Below, piece by piece: positions 12,545 through 23,700 of a DNA stretch of 64,000 nt. The notes under the pieces are model-generated. The model searched no databases and was not told the origin of the DNA. It saw only the letters and a program-made list of their open reading frames with translations. Positions within the stretch are counted from its first letter, which is position 1. The number at the start of each line of letters is the position of its first letter. Origin of the DNA: Valencia hispanica (taxonomy: Eukaryota; Chordata; Actinopteri; Cyprinodontiformes; Valenciidae); assembly GCA_963556495.2 (NCBI GenBank), contig OY747702.1:56018286-56082285 (forward strand), in the 5' to 3' direction. The position numbers and the translations under genes are program-made.

Positions 12545-14919
12545 TTAATGGTTTTTATTTGCCGCAGCGACTGCGGCGCTGCTGTAACGCACCGCTGACG
12601 TGCCCGGTCTAAATTGGGGGTAACTTTACTTTTGATTTGTTTTTCATTATTTCTTCCATGAAATGTGCTCCATAAATAAAACACATACATAAATTGAGCT
12701 ATTTTTTTTAGGGTTGCAGGTGGGTTGGTGCCTATCTCCAGGCAGTGAGTGAGAGGCGAGGTGCGCCCCAGACAGGTTAGAAACCCGTAGAACAATTCAG
12801 CGTCTCCAACTAAAATCCCTGCCAGGTCCTTTCTGTTTATTGTTTGCACGCTCTCGACGGGCGGTCATGGACGTTCATCTGCGTCTGACCTATGTTGCCG
12901 TGCTCATGGACCTTTGACCTCTCATCTGTGACTGGATTAGGCTTGTTTAGAACACAACTGAAATCTGATATTTAATAAACAGAGCAGCTACGGCTCGAGG
13001 GAGAATGAGTTGACTATTACACAAGCTCAACTCCAGCACGCTGTCCTGTGATGCTGCAGCAGAGGCTGGAGATGGTCTGCAGCTCTCAGCCCACCACAGA
13101 GGAGGTGGGACATGTTGCTTAAGATGTCTATTCCTCATCCAGCCTTTTGTTGATGCCTTCAGGCCATCCAGAGCTTGTTGTTGATCCATCCTGCCACCCC
13201 CGCTGCGCTGCTGCCTCCCCAGCACAGCGCTGAACACAACACTGGCTGACTCTCACTTGCAAAGCAGCATTTGAGAACACCAATCAAGCTAAATGCTTTT
13301 CTCTGTTAATTATAAGGCAAAACATCCACATGCATTCAAATCTTTCCATAGCTAGAAAAAGGATTTGGTAGTAACTTGAGTTATTGGGAATATAAATCTG
13401 ATTACAGCGCAGGAACATGTATCGACATGCTGAAGCTCAAGGTATCGACTTGTTAAATTGCCAGCAGATAGAGTGAGAGGCTCAGGAAAGCGTGGATTCA
13501 CATTTTCAGGTATAGTTCTTCAAACATATTCCCACAGTTTGGTGCACCAAGCCAGCTGCGCACCCCTGACCTTTTGCCCATGCTTACTTTCATCTCCAGA
13601 GCAATGAGTCACCACCCTTCTCCGCATTATAGAAACTTAAAACCTGTACATTGTATTCAGAGTGCTCCGTCAGCACTTTGCTGTTAATGATGAAATATCG
13701 AACTTCAATACAAAAACCCTCTGAAGTATGAAATTTGTGCATAATGACAATTAGATGTGGAGGCAGTCCACCTTATCGTTTAATGATTACTTGTTGAATA
13801 TTGATTATGCAAAGCCTTAAAAATGACGGCTGAGATTAAATCAGCTTTGCAAGACTAAAATTCAACCTTGGCTCGGTTCTGCCCCAGTCCCAGAAATAAA
13901 AAATAATCTGCAGCGAACTGTTAGGAAGGAGTTTCTGTGAGTCAGATGTGTTTAGGAACCAGAATTATCTAGGGTTAGTTTGTTTTGCAGCACGTAAAGT
14001 GATTCATAATTTCACTCATTAGTTGGAACATCTGTTTGTCCCCAGCCCACTACTTTCCTCCTCAAAGGACCACTCAGCTAATAAGCCTGTAATTAAACCT
14101 GGCTGGCGTCATTTTTGGTTTCCTATGGGAGGAAACAGAAACAGTAGCAGAACTAATGCTTTATGTTGTGCAGAATGAGCCTCGGATTAAAGCTGTCGTT
14201 CGTTTTGAAGAAGCGACGACTGCCCGAGCTTCTGTGTTGTCCCTGAGCGAGGACCGAACTTCTCCTCTCGGCATGAAAGAGCTTTCTGATGTTCTGACCT
14301 GAGAGTTTACCTTCTGCCCAGACTGTACCGAGTACTCGTGTGCATCGGGTCCTACATTTCAGACGTGGGCTTTCAGTGAATTCAACCGTGGAAACACTAG
14401 TGTACTCCACTGCCATCAACACCTATCTTGTGTTTGATTTTCTCCAGCTTTGATCTGTCTCGGTGACCTTTGCTGTCTGTGAAGCAGGGGAGAGAAAAAC
14501 TTCCTTGTTTAAAGTGAATTTGACTTGACAGCAACAACAACTAACCCTAAAATCACAATAGACCCACATCAGATGCAATGCCTCTGAAACATATTCATAT
14601 CTCATCATTTCTTTCACTTTCTGTCTTTACAACCGCAAACATCACTGCATTTTGTGGAAATTTCATGTTACAGTCAAACGCAAATTTCATCCTAACTGTG
14701 AAGATGAAGTAGGGAAAAAGTATGTGGCTTTCAAAATGTGTTACGAATCAAGATCTAAAATTAACTAATAAACAGAAGGAATGCACAGAGATCTAGAGAA
14801 ACTAACTAAATGGGGGAAGCTAAAGATACAACTGAAAACCAAAAAATGAGTCGAGACTCAAAAACCAAGGAGACAAAACAGATCTGAAGCGACAACAAAA
14901 CTTCCCAACCAGAGGATCG
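12545..14919. other. intergenic, nothing recognised
   Basis: Includes a GC-richer stretch (12560-12950 and 13020-13220) with short open frames of no recognisable character. 14640-14760 may be part of a degraded Tc1-like element, but I cannot support it firmly. Confidence 0.45.
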
Positions 14920-14924
14920 TCAAA

Positions 14925-15005
14925 GCTTAGGGCGGTTGTCCTGCTGGAGCCGGAACCTCCACTCCAGTCGCAGTTCTTCTGCCGCCTCTAACTTTCGTGG
15001 TTTCA
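14925..15005 (-). mobile_element. Tc1-like transposase fragment (antisense), short
   Basis: The plus strand reads AGGGCGGTTGTCCTGCTGGA then CCGGAACCTCCACTCCAGTC, matching the segment at 35205-35270 (GGTGGTTGTCCTGCTGAAAG). That segment is the complement of a Tc1/mariner transposase region. Confidence 0.55.
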
Positions 15006-15499
15006 GATAGTTATCTGGAATCAAAGGCAGGAGCAGGCGTTAAAATGTAAAATGATTTTTGTCTGTTCTCGCCACATCTGAAGGAGGAGAGGGAGGGGTT
15101 AGAAACGGCGCTGACAAGATGGTCGCTGAATGAATTGTTCTGCGGTGAGATTCCAGCATGGAGGGAGGAGTAGGATCTGAGAAGGCAAGCTTCTGTAATC
15201 GGGTGAATATTTGTTTCCAGGACAGGTAGTGTTGGAGAGCCTGCCCACTCTCTAACACTCCAGTTTTGTGTAATTATTTCACAAAACTGAAGTAATAATA
15301 TTTGGACCTTGAGAGGAACTATCAAGAGTGAGCACACAGCTTCAGTTAATACAGCTGGACAGTACAGGTACTGATCAGGCCCGAAATCTAGGTGTAGTAA
15401 TTGGAGTCAGACCTGAACTGTCAGAAACACAAAGACAGTAACATGGTCAGCCTTCTATCACCTGAAGAACATACACAGGACTAAAGGACTGACATCCCA

Positions 15500-16165
15500 G
15501 CATGAGGACAGACTTACCAATTTTCTTCACTCTGCTACTTCCTTTTCTCCTATGACTCTCCAGTTGTATTACAGTAGATTCTGTTATTTCGGCTGTTTTC
15601 TCTCAGTGTTTTTCTCTCCATAGAAGCTATACCTGGTCTGGTATCCTGCTTGGCTGCAATGCCCTGTTGGACGGGGGGGCATCGACTGGGATGATCCTCC
15701 CAGTAACTGAACATCCACTGTGTCCTGTTATCAACTTTTTACTTTCTGTAACATAGAGAGTATTCTTATATCAGATCTTCTGTTCCTTCTGTGTTTCTGC
15801 TCTGTCTTCTCAAACCCCCAGTCGGTCGTGGCAGATGGCCGCTCCTACTGAGCCTGGTTCTGTTGGAGGTTTCTTCCTGTTAAAGGGGAGTTTTTCCTCT
15901 CCACCGTCGCTACATGCTTGCTCAGTATGAGGGATTGCTGAAGGATTGCTGTGGTTGGAAAGTCTGCATCATCGGGGCCCAACCTCACGCCAATGACTGA
16001 CGCAATCTGCTGGGATTCCTTATATAGGAAACTTTTTAATTGATTGGAATGTTTGTATAAATGTATTGAAATGACTTCTTGTTAAGTGCCTTGAGATGAC
16101 ATCTGTTGTGAATTGGCGCTATATAAATAAACTGAATTGAATTGAATTGAAATTGAATTGAATTG
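15500..16165 (+). mobile_element. 3' end of the young L2-type LINE family, 5'-truncated, nested
   Basis: From ACCAATTTTCTTCACTCTGC on, this is the reverse complement of the 3' part of the LINE at 17405-17880 (GCATCGACTGGGATGATCCT, CTGGTATCCTGCTTGGCTGC and GCCTTGAGATGACATCTGTT). It includes a block (TCGGTCGTGGCAGATGGCCG through GCAATCTGCTGGGATTCC) absent from the 17.4-kb copy. It ends with an (AATTG)n-type tail. Confidence 0.85.
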
Positions 16166-16173
16166 ATCTAGAA

Positions 16174-16517
16174 CAGGGGTTTCAAACTCATTTCCATTTT
16201 GGGCCACATCAAGATCATGAATCTCCTTAAAGGGCCGGTTGTGGCTAAATTAACAAAGTGTTAAAATATTAAATATCTGTCTCCGCATTCAACGAGTACT
16301 TCTTAAAATTAAATAATGCTGAACATTTTTTCACAATGATGGGATTTAGGACTATTAAAATAAACAATGATTTGATTTTAATGGTAAAATAGTATTTAGG
16401 TGCACTGTAACTAGAACTTAAAGGTTCTATTCATATTGTCCTCTAGAGTTTAGAGGGCCGCATAGATGGCTATGGCGGGCTAGATTTGGCCCGCGGGGCT
16501 TGAGTTTGACACATGTG
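16174..16517. mobile_element. hAT-type non-autonomous element with inverted termini
   Basis: 344 bp between CAGGGGTTTCAAACTCA and TGAGTTTGACACATGTG (inverted, 12 of 17 bases paired). It contains GGGCCACATCAAG and TAGATTTGGCCCGCGGGGCT, typical of hAT-Charlie-like elements. The flanking 8-mers ATCTAGAA (16166-16173) and AGCTAGAG (16518-16525) agree at six of eight positions, consistent with an aged 8-bp target duplication. Confidence 0.75.
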
Positions 16518-17054
16518 AGCTAGAGAAACTCATCCACGCATTTATCTTTAGTCGGATTGATTACTGCAACAGTGTCTTTACGGGTCTGCCTAAAAAGTCA
16601 ACCAGACAGCTGCAGCTGATTCAGACACTGGCTCCGAGAGAGCATAGACTTCAAAATACTTTTACTAGTTTATAAATCATTGCACAGCTTGGCACCAAAG
16701 TATGTTGAGGATCTGTTTTTACCATACCGACCCCCCCAGACAACTCAGGTCTTCTGATTCAAGTCTATTCTGCATCCCAAAAGTCAGAACCATTAAGAGA
16801 AGCAGCTTTCAGTTTCTGTGCTCCTCTAATCTGGAACAAACCTCCAGAAAACTGCAAAACACTGAGTCCCTTTAAATCAAGGCCAAAAACTCATGTAGTT
16901 GAAGCTGCCTTTGATCAATAATCACTGGAACATCATCAATTCTAGTCTGAACTGCAGTTTTTCTTTGTCTCTTTATTTTGTCTCTGTAATGTCCTTTTTT
17001 TGTTTGCTTATTTTGTTATGCTTTTTATCATGTAAAGGACTTTGAACTGCCAGT

Positions 17055-17215
17055 GGTTTAATTTTATTTAGGGGTATCAGAGTAAAGGCGGCTGAAACAA
17101 AGTTATTTTAAGATTTCTCTGCATAAATGCTTTCACGTCATAATTATGCATTTGTGTTGATCTATTACACAAAAAAAATAAAAACACATTTAAGTTGGTG
17201 GTTTTTAGCGTCTTT
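17055..17215. mobile_element. Tc1-like element end fragment
   Basis: TTTAGGGGTATCAGAGTAAA and the following AT-rich segment with TGTGTTGATCTATTACAC and ACACATTTAAGTT resemble the terminal region of a common fish Tc1-like family; the segment at 36420-36545 is related. Confidence 0.5.
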
Positions 17216-17404
17216 GTGGTAAAGTCTTGCGAGGTCTTATGGGGTATGAGCACGTTAGCAACACAGTGTTGTCAGATTATTAGTAATTACCACTTTTATC
17301 TTGAGTACCGTAAATATCTTAACATAAAACCCAGACAACATAGGAAGCTAATCCTCAGTATCTTCATTGTTTCTGTCAGTGAGTTCTCAAAGATCGCTAC
17401 CTGA

Positions 17405-20400
17405 AGAGATTTAGTTTCAGTTTATTTATATAGCGCCAATTCACAACAGATGTCATCTCAAGGCACTTAACAAGAAGTCATTTCAATACATTTATACAAA
17501 CATTCCAATCAGTTAAAAAGTTTCACAGAAGGAACAGAAGATCTGAAATAAGAGAACTTTCTATGTTACAGAAAGTAAGAAGTTGATAACAGGACACAGT
17601 GGATGTTCAGTTACTGGGAGGATCATCCCAGTCGATGCCCCCCGTCCAACAGGGCATTGCAGCCAAGCAGGATACCAGACCAGGTATATCTTCTATGGAG
17701 AGAAAAACACTGAGAGAAAACAAAGTTAACAGTCGAAATAGCAGAATGTACTGTAATACAACTGGAGAGTAGTAGGAGAAAAGGAAGTAGCAGAGTGAAG
17801 AAAATTGGTCAGTCTGTCCTCCAGCAGTCTAAGCCTATAGCAGCATAACTACAGAGATAGCTCAGGATGACCTTAGCAACTCTAACTATAAGCTTTATCA
17901 AAAAGGAAAGTTTTAAGCCTGGCCTTAAAAGTAAACAGAGTGTCTGCCTCACGGACTAAAGCTGGGAGCTGGTTCCACAGGAGAGGAGCCTGATAACTAA
18001 AAGATCTGCCTCCCTTTCTACTTTTAGAAATCCTAGGAACTACAAGTAAACCTGCAGTCTGAGAGCAAAGGGCTCTGTTAGGAACATATGGACCAATCAG
18101 ATCTCTGATGTATGATGGAGCTTGATTATTAAGGGCTTTGTATGGAAGAAGGAGGATCTTAAATTCTATTCTGGATTTAACAGGGAGCCAATGAAGGGAA
18201 GCTAAAACAGGAGAAATGTGATCTCTCTTTTTAATATTCATCAGAACTCTTGCTGCCGCATTTTGGATCAACTGAAGGCTTTTAATGGCATTTTGTGGAC
18301 TACCTGATAGTAAAGAATTACAGTAGTCCAGCCTTGAGGTAACAAATGCATGGACTAGTTTCTCAGCATCACTCCTGGACAGGATGTTTCTAATTTTAGC
18401 AATATTCCAGAGGTGAAAGAAGGAAATCCTAGAAACCTGTTTAATATGGGATTTAAATGTCAAGTCTTGGTCAAAAATAACGCCGAGGTTCTTTACGTTA
18501 TTACTGGGGGCCAATTTAATGCCATCCAGATGAAGTGATTGACTAATCAGTTTCTGTTTTAGAACTTCTGGTCCAAAGACAGCAACTTCTGTTTTGTCAG
18601 AATTTAAAAGCAAAAAGTTTAGGGTCATCCATGTTGTTATGTCTTCCAGACATGCCTGTAATCTACCTAACTGACTGGGTTCATCAGGATCTATGGATAA
18701 ATATAGTTGTGTATCATCGGCATAGCTGTGGAAATTTATCCCATGCTGTCAAATGATTTTAGCAATTGGAAGCATATATACGGTGAAAAGAATTGGTCCA
18801 AGCACAGAACCCTGTGGAACTCCACAAGTAACCCTTGAGAGTGAAGAAGATTTATCATTTAGATGAACAAACTGGAATCTGTCAGACAAATATGATTTAA
18901 ACCAGCCTAGTGCCGTTCCTTTGATCCCTGCAACATGTTCAAGCCTTTCTAAGAGAATATTATGATCGACTGTGTCAAAAGCAGCACTGAGATCCAACAA
19001 CACCAGAACAGACACAAGTCCATTATCTGAGGCCATGAAAATATCATTAGTAACCTTCACCAGTGCTGTTTCAGTGCTATGATGAGCTCTAAAACCTGAC
19101 TGAAACTCTTCAAACAGCTCGTTATTGTTTAGATGCTCACAGACTTGATTAGCTACAATTTTCTCAAGGACTTTGGATAAGAAAGGAAGGTTAGATATAG
19201 GTCTGTAATTCACTAAGTCGTCTTGATCAAGGGAAGGTTTCTTGAGTAAAGGTTTAATTACAGCTGTTTTAAATGCTTGTGGTACGTATTTGTTTGCTAA
19301 GGATAGATTCATCATATCCAAAATAGGGCCAGGAACCAAATGGAACACTTCCTTAAATAATTTGGTTGGGATTGGGTCCAACATACAAGTTGAAGGTTTA
19401 GATGAGGCTAATATTTTTGATAATTCCAAAAACTCGACTGAATCAAAACAGCCTAAGCACAAATTAGGTTCTACAGTTCTTTCCGATGCTGCCTCATTTA
19501 CTGAGGAAGAAGTAATCATGTTTGGGAGGATGCCAATGATTTTATTTTTAATAGAATTAATTTTATTTATGAAGAATCCCATAAAATCATCACTGCTAAG
19601 ACCTGGGGGAATAGTTGGCTCAACAGAGCTATGACTCTGTGTAAGTTTGGCAACTGTACTAAAATGAAACCTAGGAATGTTTTTATGCACCTCTATTAAT
19701 GATGAAAATAGGCTGTTCTAGCTTGTCGAAGGGTCTTTTTATACAGCAATAGACTGTTATTCCAGGTTAAATAGGAATCCTCTAGGTGTGTAGAGCGCCA
19801 TTTTCTCTCCAACTTCCTAGTATTCTGCTTTAAAGTACGCAACTCTGCGTTGAACCAAGGAGTCAGCCTCCTATGGCTAGCCACTTTCTTTTTTAAGGGG
19901 GCTACACTATCTAATGCCAAACGCAATGAGGACGTAACGCTGTGAATCAGACCATCAATTTCTGAAGGGTTAGAGATAGAATTGCTGCCATCCACTGTGT
20001 TACTCTGAGACACTAAGGAAAGTAAGTATGGAACAGATTCTTTAAAAATTGTTACAGCATTGTCTGATAAAGCTCTACTATAATGAAATTTTCTTTCAGA
20101 TTTAAGATGGTTAGTTAAAGTAAATTCAAAAGTTATTAAGAAGTGGTCAGACAGGACCGGGTTATGTGGGTGGACTGTTATTTCCTCACACTACATACCG
20201 TATGTCAGTACAAGGTCCAAAGTGTGTTTACCCAAGTGGGTCGATCCCTGTACTTTTTGAGTAAAGCCAATTGAGTCTAAAATAGCACTAAAGGCTGCAT
20301 TTAGGCTATCACTTTCAGTATCCACATGAATATTGAAGTCCCCCACTATAATGACCCGATCAGTATTTAATACTAAATCAGATAAAAAATGTGAGATCTG

Positions 20401-21050
20401 ATCCAAGAATTGAGAGTAAGGGCCTGGTGGACAATACAAAACCACAAACAAAAATGGTCTTAATGTTTTGCCACTTGGATGAGGAAAGTTAAGGGTTAGA
20501 TGTTCAAAAGAACTGTAGCTATCAATTGGTCTGGGACTAATTAGTAAATCAGAACGAAAAATGGTTGCAACTCCTCCTCCTCGCCCAGTATTTCTAGGAA
20601 TGTGAACATTTAAAAGACTGGAAGGAGTTGACTCATTTATACTGACATAATCCTCCTGCTGCAACCAGGTTTCTGTGAGACAAAGGAAATCAATGTGATT
20701 GTCACAAATCAAGTCATTTACTAACAAAGTCTTTGAGGAGAGAGATCTTATGTTTAATAAACCACATTTAATAGATTTATTTTTCTGTTCAGTCAAAGTC
20801 GTATTTATTTTAATGAGATTTCCATAATTTGCTTTTGTTGGCTTAACTTTTAATCCATTTAATTTTGGCCATGGGCAAGACACTGTCTTTATGGGGTAAT
20901 GGGGGGGTAACAGTACAGAAGCAGCAGAGAGGTGGGTTAAGACTACGACTCTGCTTCCTGGTCTGGACCCTGGGTTTTCGGTGTTTTGGAGGACTAATAA
21001 ATTCGGCCATATTCCTAGAAAGAACCGCTGCTCCATTTTGAAAACACATG
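17405..21050 (-). mobile_element. nearly full-length L2-type (Maui-like) LINE
   Basis: Minus-strand element: endonuclease at 20191-21036, linker 19696-20187, reverse transcriptase 17882-19690, and a 3' UTR from 17881 down to 17405 ending in the ATATAAATAAACTGAAAC context (complement of GTTTCAGTTTATTTATATAG). The same 3' sequence recurs at 15500-16165 (plus), 26222-26366 (minus) and 63178-63284 (plus). A first open frame (ORF1) was not identified. A T-rich tract of 17 bases lies just upstream at 21091-21106 on the plus strand. Confidence 0.9.
17882..21036 (-). pseudogene. LINE ORF2 (endonuclease plus reverse transcriptase) with few lesions
   Basis: Apurinic-type endonuclease: [50 protein letters not shown] and HTLDLVLT. 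Reverse transcriptase: VLVLLDLSAAFDTVDHNILL, TCGVPQGSVLGPILF, HSYADDTQLYLS, then LDYCNSLLSGSPQ and LLPYKALNNQAPSYIRDLIG. Lesions seen: an in-frame TAG at 20188-20190 after the endonuclease, a single-base frameshift near 19696-19705, and an in-frame TGA at 18746-18748 just before the YADD motif. Otherwise open through about 1050 codons, so the insertion is fairly recent, but this copy is not expected to make full-length protein. Confidence 0.9.
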
Positions 21051-21589
21051 AAAGGAAACAAAAGCAGCAGACAATTTTATGGGTGTTAGATTTTTTTTTT
21101 TTTTTTGTGAAGTTAATGAATCAAACACATCGTACAGCTGCAGAGACACAGGAAAAAGGTAAACACACCCAGGATTTGACAGGTTTTCCCCACTTACCAT
21201 CCAATTATTCCTCAGCATGGGCGAAGCAGCCAGGGAGTGTGGCGATGAGCCGAGCTATCAGAGGTCGAAATTGATGTGAGAGGATGAACTGTTTGCGGCT
21301 CTTCAAACCCTGTTAGGCCTAATAGCCAATTAAAGAAGTGAATGTCAGCTCATTGTTTCCAGGATTGTCACAGCAGCTGGAAAATACAGCACCTTTGGAA
21401 TAAGTAGGAATGGTGAGCTATCCACTGATGCCCTGGATGCTGCCATTAATCAAACCCTGGCAGGTATTGGCACCCATTGATTATAAATAACTCTTTACCA
21501 TCAAAAGAAAGCCATTTGATGACACAAGAGGGTAAGTCCTTCCTATGTACCTTAATGCAGATGTGCTGATGGTCACATTTTTCATTTTC
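21051..21589. other. LINE flank and intergenic, nothing firm
   Basis: Begins with a poly-T run (21091-21106) and unremarkable sequence. Could include the LINE 5' UTR, but no boundary or target duplication was found. Confidence 0.35.
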
Positions 21590-22585
21590 TCATGCACAGG
21601 GGGGTTCTGCCCATTCAGGTATCGAACCACCCAAGACAGATTGCAACACCTGTGTAAATTAAGTTGCAACCATGCAATGTATTGACCCCCCCCAAAAAAG
21701 CAGTAAAGAAGATACTTTGATACGGCTGTATGCCAAACTGGACATTAAAGCTAGGCTTAATGAAAACAAGAGCAAAGCTAGCACAAGCAGGGACGATGCT
21801 AATCCATCAAGAGTTATATAGAGGCAAGTGCAACCTTGAGTGACATTCTGGTCCACACTCCATACCAGTCAATGGTGATAATGCACCAATTTGTTATTTG
21901 GCAGCCACCAATAAAGATTACGAAGAAGAATAAGGGGGGCGCTGTGTTATTTTTAGGCTAATATGAGCAAAGACCAAATTTACCAGGGGGGCCAGGGTGG
22001 GGCCAGTGTTTTTTCATGGGGGCACAGAACAAAAAACAAACAAACAGAAAACTGGACAATATTTCACTGTTTAACTTGTTAAGTGTGCCACAGAGCCATA
22101 TACGGTTCCAAAGTCGCAGGTTGCAGACCCCTGATCTAGGATCCAATTTCAATACGGCAACTTATTTTTTTAATTCATTGATGAATTAAAAATGTGAAGG
22201 TAAAAAATGAAATTGGTCCAAGGGACTGATTAGCTATGGTTTTTGTTCCAGTGCATTTCATAAGAAGCTGATTTAGTATTATCTCATCAGTACAGGGGCC
22301 AAGACCAGTTCTACAGGGGCACTGGCCCCGTTGGCCCCTGTCTAGAACCGACCATTAATATGAGCATGCGGACGGTACTTTGCGTGAAATACACAAAAGG
22401 AAGGAATTTACCATGGTTTTCAGCTGAAAATTGTTAAGATTGTGGACGTAAGACTTGTTGTGGACTAGCTATTTTATTAGAGTCCAATCATTGGACCGTT
22501 GTTCAAGATGGCTCTGCTCCGTGGCTTTGAACGGTGAGTTGCATGTTATCTTGCTTTTTGAGTGGTTTGACAAAAGTCTTTACTG
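21590..22585 (+). repeat. dispersed repeat, copy 1 of a pair with 35500-36170, interrupted by an insertion
   Basis: Shared blocks: CCCATTCAGGTATC, TGTAAATTAAGTTGCA, AGTGACATTCTG, TCCACACTCCATACCAGTC, TTTTTAGGCTAATATGAGCA; after the interruption, ATACACAAAAGGAAGGAA, GTAGACGTAAGACTTGTT-like sequence and GCTATTTTATT. The order is identical in both copies; only the insertion at about 21973-22346 differs. Confidence 0.8.
21973..22346. mobile_element. non-autonomous element inserted in the 21590-22585 repeat
   Basis: About 370 bp with inverted GGGGCCA-rich ends: CCAGGGGGGCCAGGGTGGGG on the left and GGCACTGGCCCCGTTGGCCC on the right. TAATATGAGCA occurs immediately on both sides (left 21960-21970, right about 22348-22360), whereas the homologous site at 35855-35870 has it once. 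This marks a target duplication of about 11 bp or an 8-bp duplication with local homology. Confidence 0.7.
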
Positions 22586-22587
22586 TG

Positions 22588-23160
22588 TCTATCAATCAAT
22601 CAAATTTCATTTATAAAGTGCTTTTTATACAAAAATTGGAACTCAAAGTGCTCTAGAGAATAAAAATGATCCCACAAAGACCACATTCCCATCCCTCCCC
22701 CACATAATTAAAAGCATGATCATAGTTATACCCCCCTCCCCCAGACCAAACCTTCATGCACGCGCACACTTAAGAGCAGCTATAAAAAGGGCATTGGGCC
22801 GAGTACAGATGAGCCAGGTTAGGAAACGGCATCAAAGGAGCCATCTGCACCGGCAGCATCACATCAACTGCAGCAGCCAAGGCACTGACCCAGCGTGCCC
22901 AGAGGAGGCGAGGCTGAGACCCCCCCCTCCACCTAGCTCCACCTGGAGAGCACCCAGGCAGCCACAGCCGACCACCGCTCCTGAGGCAGAGGGCTCCCAC
23001 AGAGGAAACACTGGAAGGAAGATTAACATAACAGGTTAAAAATAAAAATAAACATTGGATAAATTTGATAAAATAAAATAGTAAAACACTGATAAAATGT
23101 ATTAAGTAAAACATGGACAGCAATTAAACAGAGTATAATAAATAATAATCAGTTAAGTCT
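22588..23160 (-). mobile_element. LINE 3' end (minus strand), truncated
   Basis: Starts CAATCAATCAAATTTCATTT and ATAAAGTGCTTTTTATAC on the plus strand, the complement of a common fish LINE tail ending in ATTG repeats. The GC-rich interior (22790-23010) carries short open frames that I regard as untranslated repeat sequence. Confidence 0.55.
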
Positions 23161-23169
23161 TGCGCCTGC

Positions 23170-23700
23170 TCTTAAAAACATGAACCTTCTCTGCGGCCCT
23201 GAGGTCCCCAGTTATGATTGTATCCTGCAGAAGGCCCAGCAGAGGATTATACTTCCTGAGGCAGGTGAAGAAATTCAACCTGTCAACACGGACGACGATG
23301 CAGTTCTACACTACAGTCATGGAGTCCATCTTCACCCCCTCCATCACCGTGTGGAATGCCGGAGCTACCATCAGGGACAAACAGAGACTGCAGCGTGTTT
23401 TACGCTCTGCTAAGAAAGGACTCCCATCTCTGCAGGACCTGTACACCTCCAGGACAGTTGGGCGTGCAGGTCGGATCACAGCCGACCCTTCTCACCCTGG
23501 ACACAGACTTTCTGACCTGCTCCCCTCAGGCACATTTGGACCAGAACCTCTCGGCATAAGAACAGTTTCTTTCCTTCTGCTGTTGGATTCATGAACAATG
23601 ATCCTAAGACTGTTCCCACCACTTGCTCTGTTTCAGTCACATGACCCTGTGTTGTGTTTTTGCACCTGTCTGATTTTGCACTGATCATAACCTGCACTCA
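23170..23700 (+). mobile_element. Rex1-like LINE 3' part
   Basis: The plus-strand frame about 23214-23594 reads LYFLRQVKKFNLSTRTTMQF, YTTVMESIFTPSITVWNAGA, KQRLQRVLRSAKKGLPSLQD, LYTSRTVGRAGRI and HPGHRLSDLLPSG, the C-terminal region of Rex1/L2-like reverse transcriptases. A frameshift near 23230-23245 separates it from SYDCILQKAQQRI. Confidence 0.75.

Larger units (their letters stand above)
15340..17000 (+). mobile_element. older L2-type LINE 3' part, split by nested insertions at about 15500-16517
   Basis: 15370-15500 reads ARNLGVVI then (frame-broken) HLKNIH, and 16520-16930 reads EKLIHAFIFSRIDYCNSVFT, GLPKKSTRQLQLIQ, AAFSFCAPLIWNKPPENCKT and LSPFKSRPKTHVVEAAF, the typical C-terminal end of L2 reverse transcriptase. 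The two parts are collinear with the intact element at 17882-18628, so the sequence between them is an insertion. Multiple stops and frameshifts. Confidence 0.7.

Noticed and set aside
19242..19634. Plus-strand open frame of 130 codons
   Set aside because: Antisense shadow of the LINE reverse transcriptase.
22716..23123. Overlapping open frames on both strands in a GC-rich patch
   Set aside because: Lies within LINE-tail sequence; Pro/Arg-rich translation in one strand and Cys/Leu-rich in the other, typical of GC-rich non-coding sequence.
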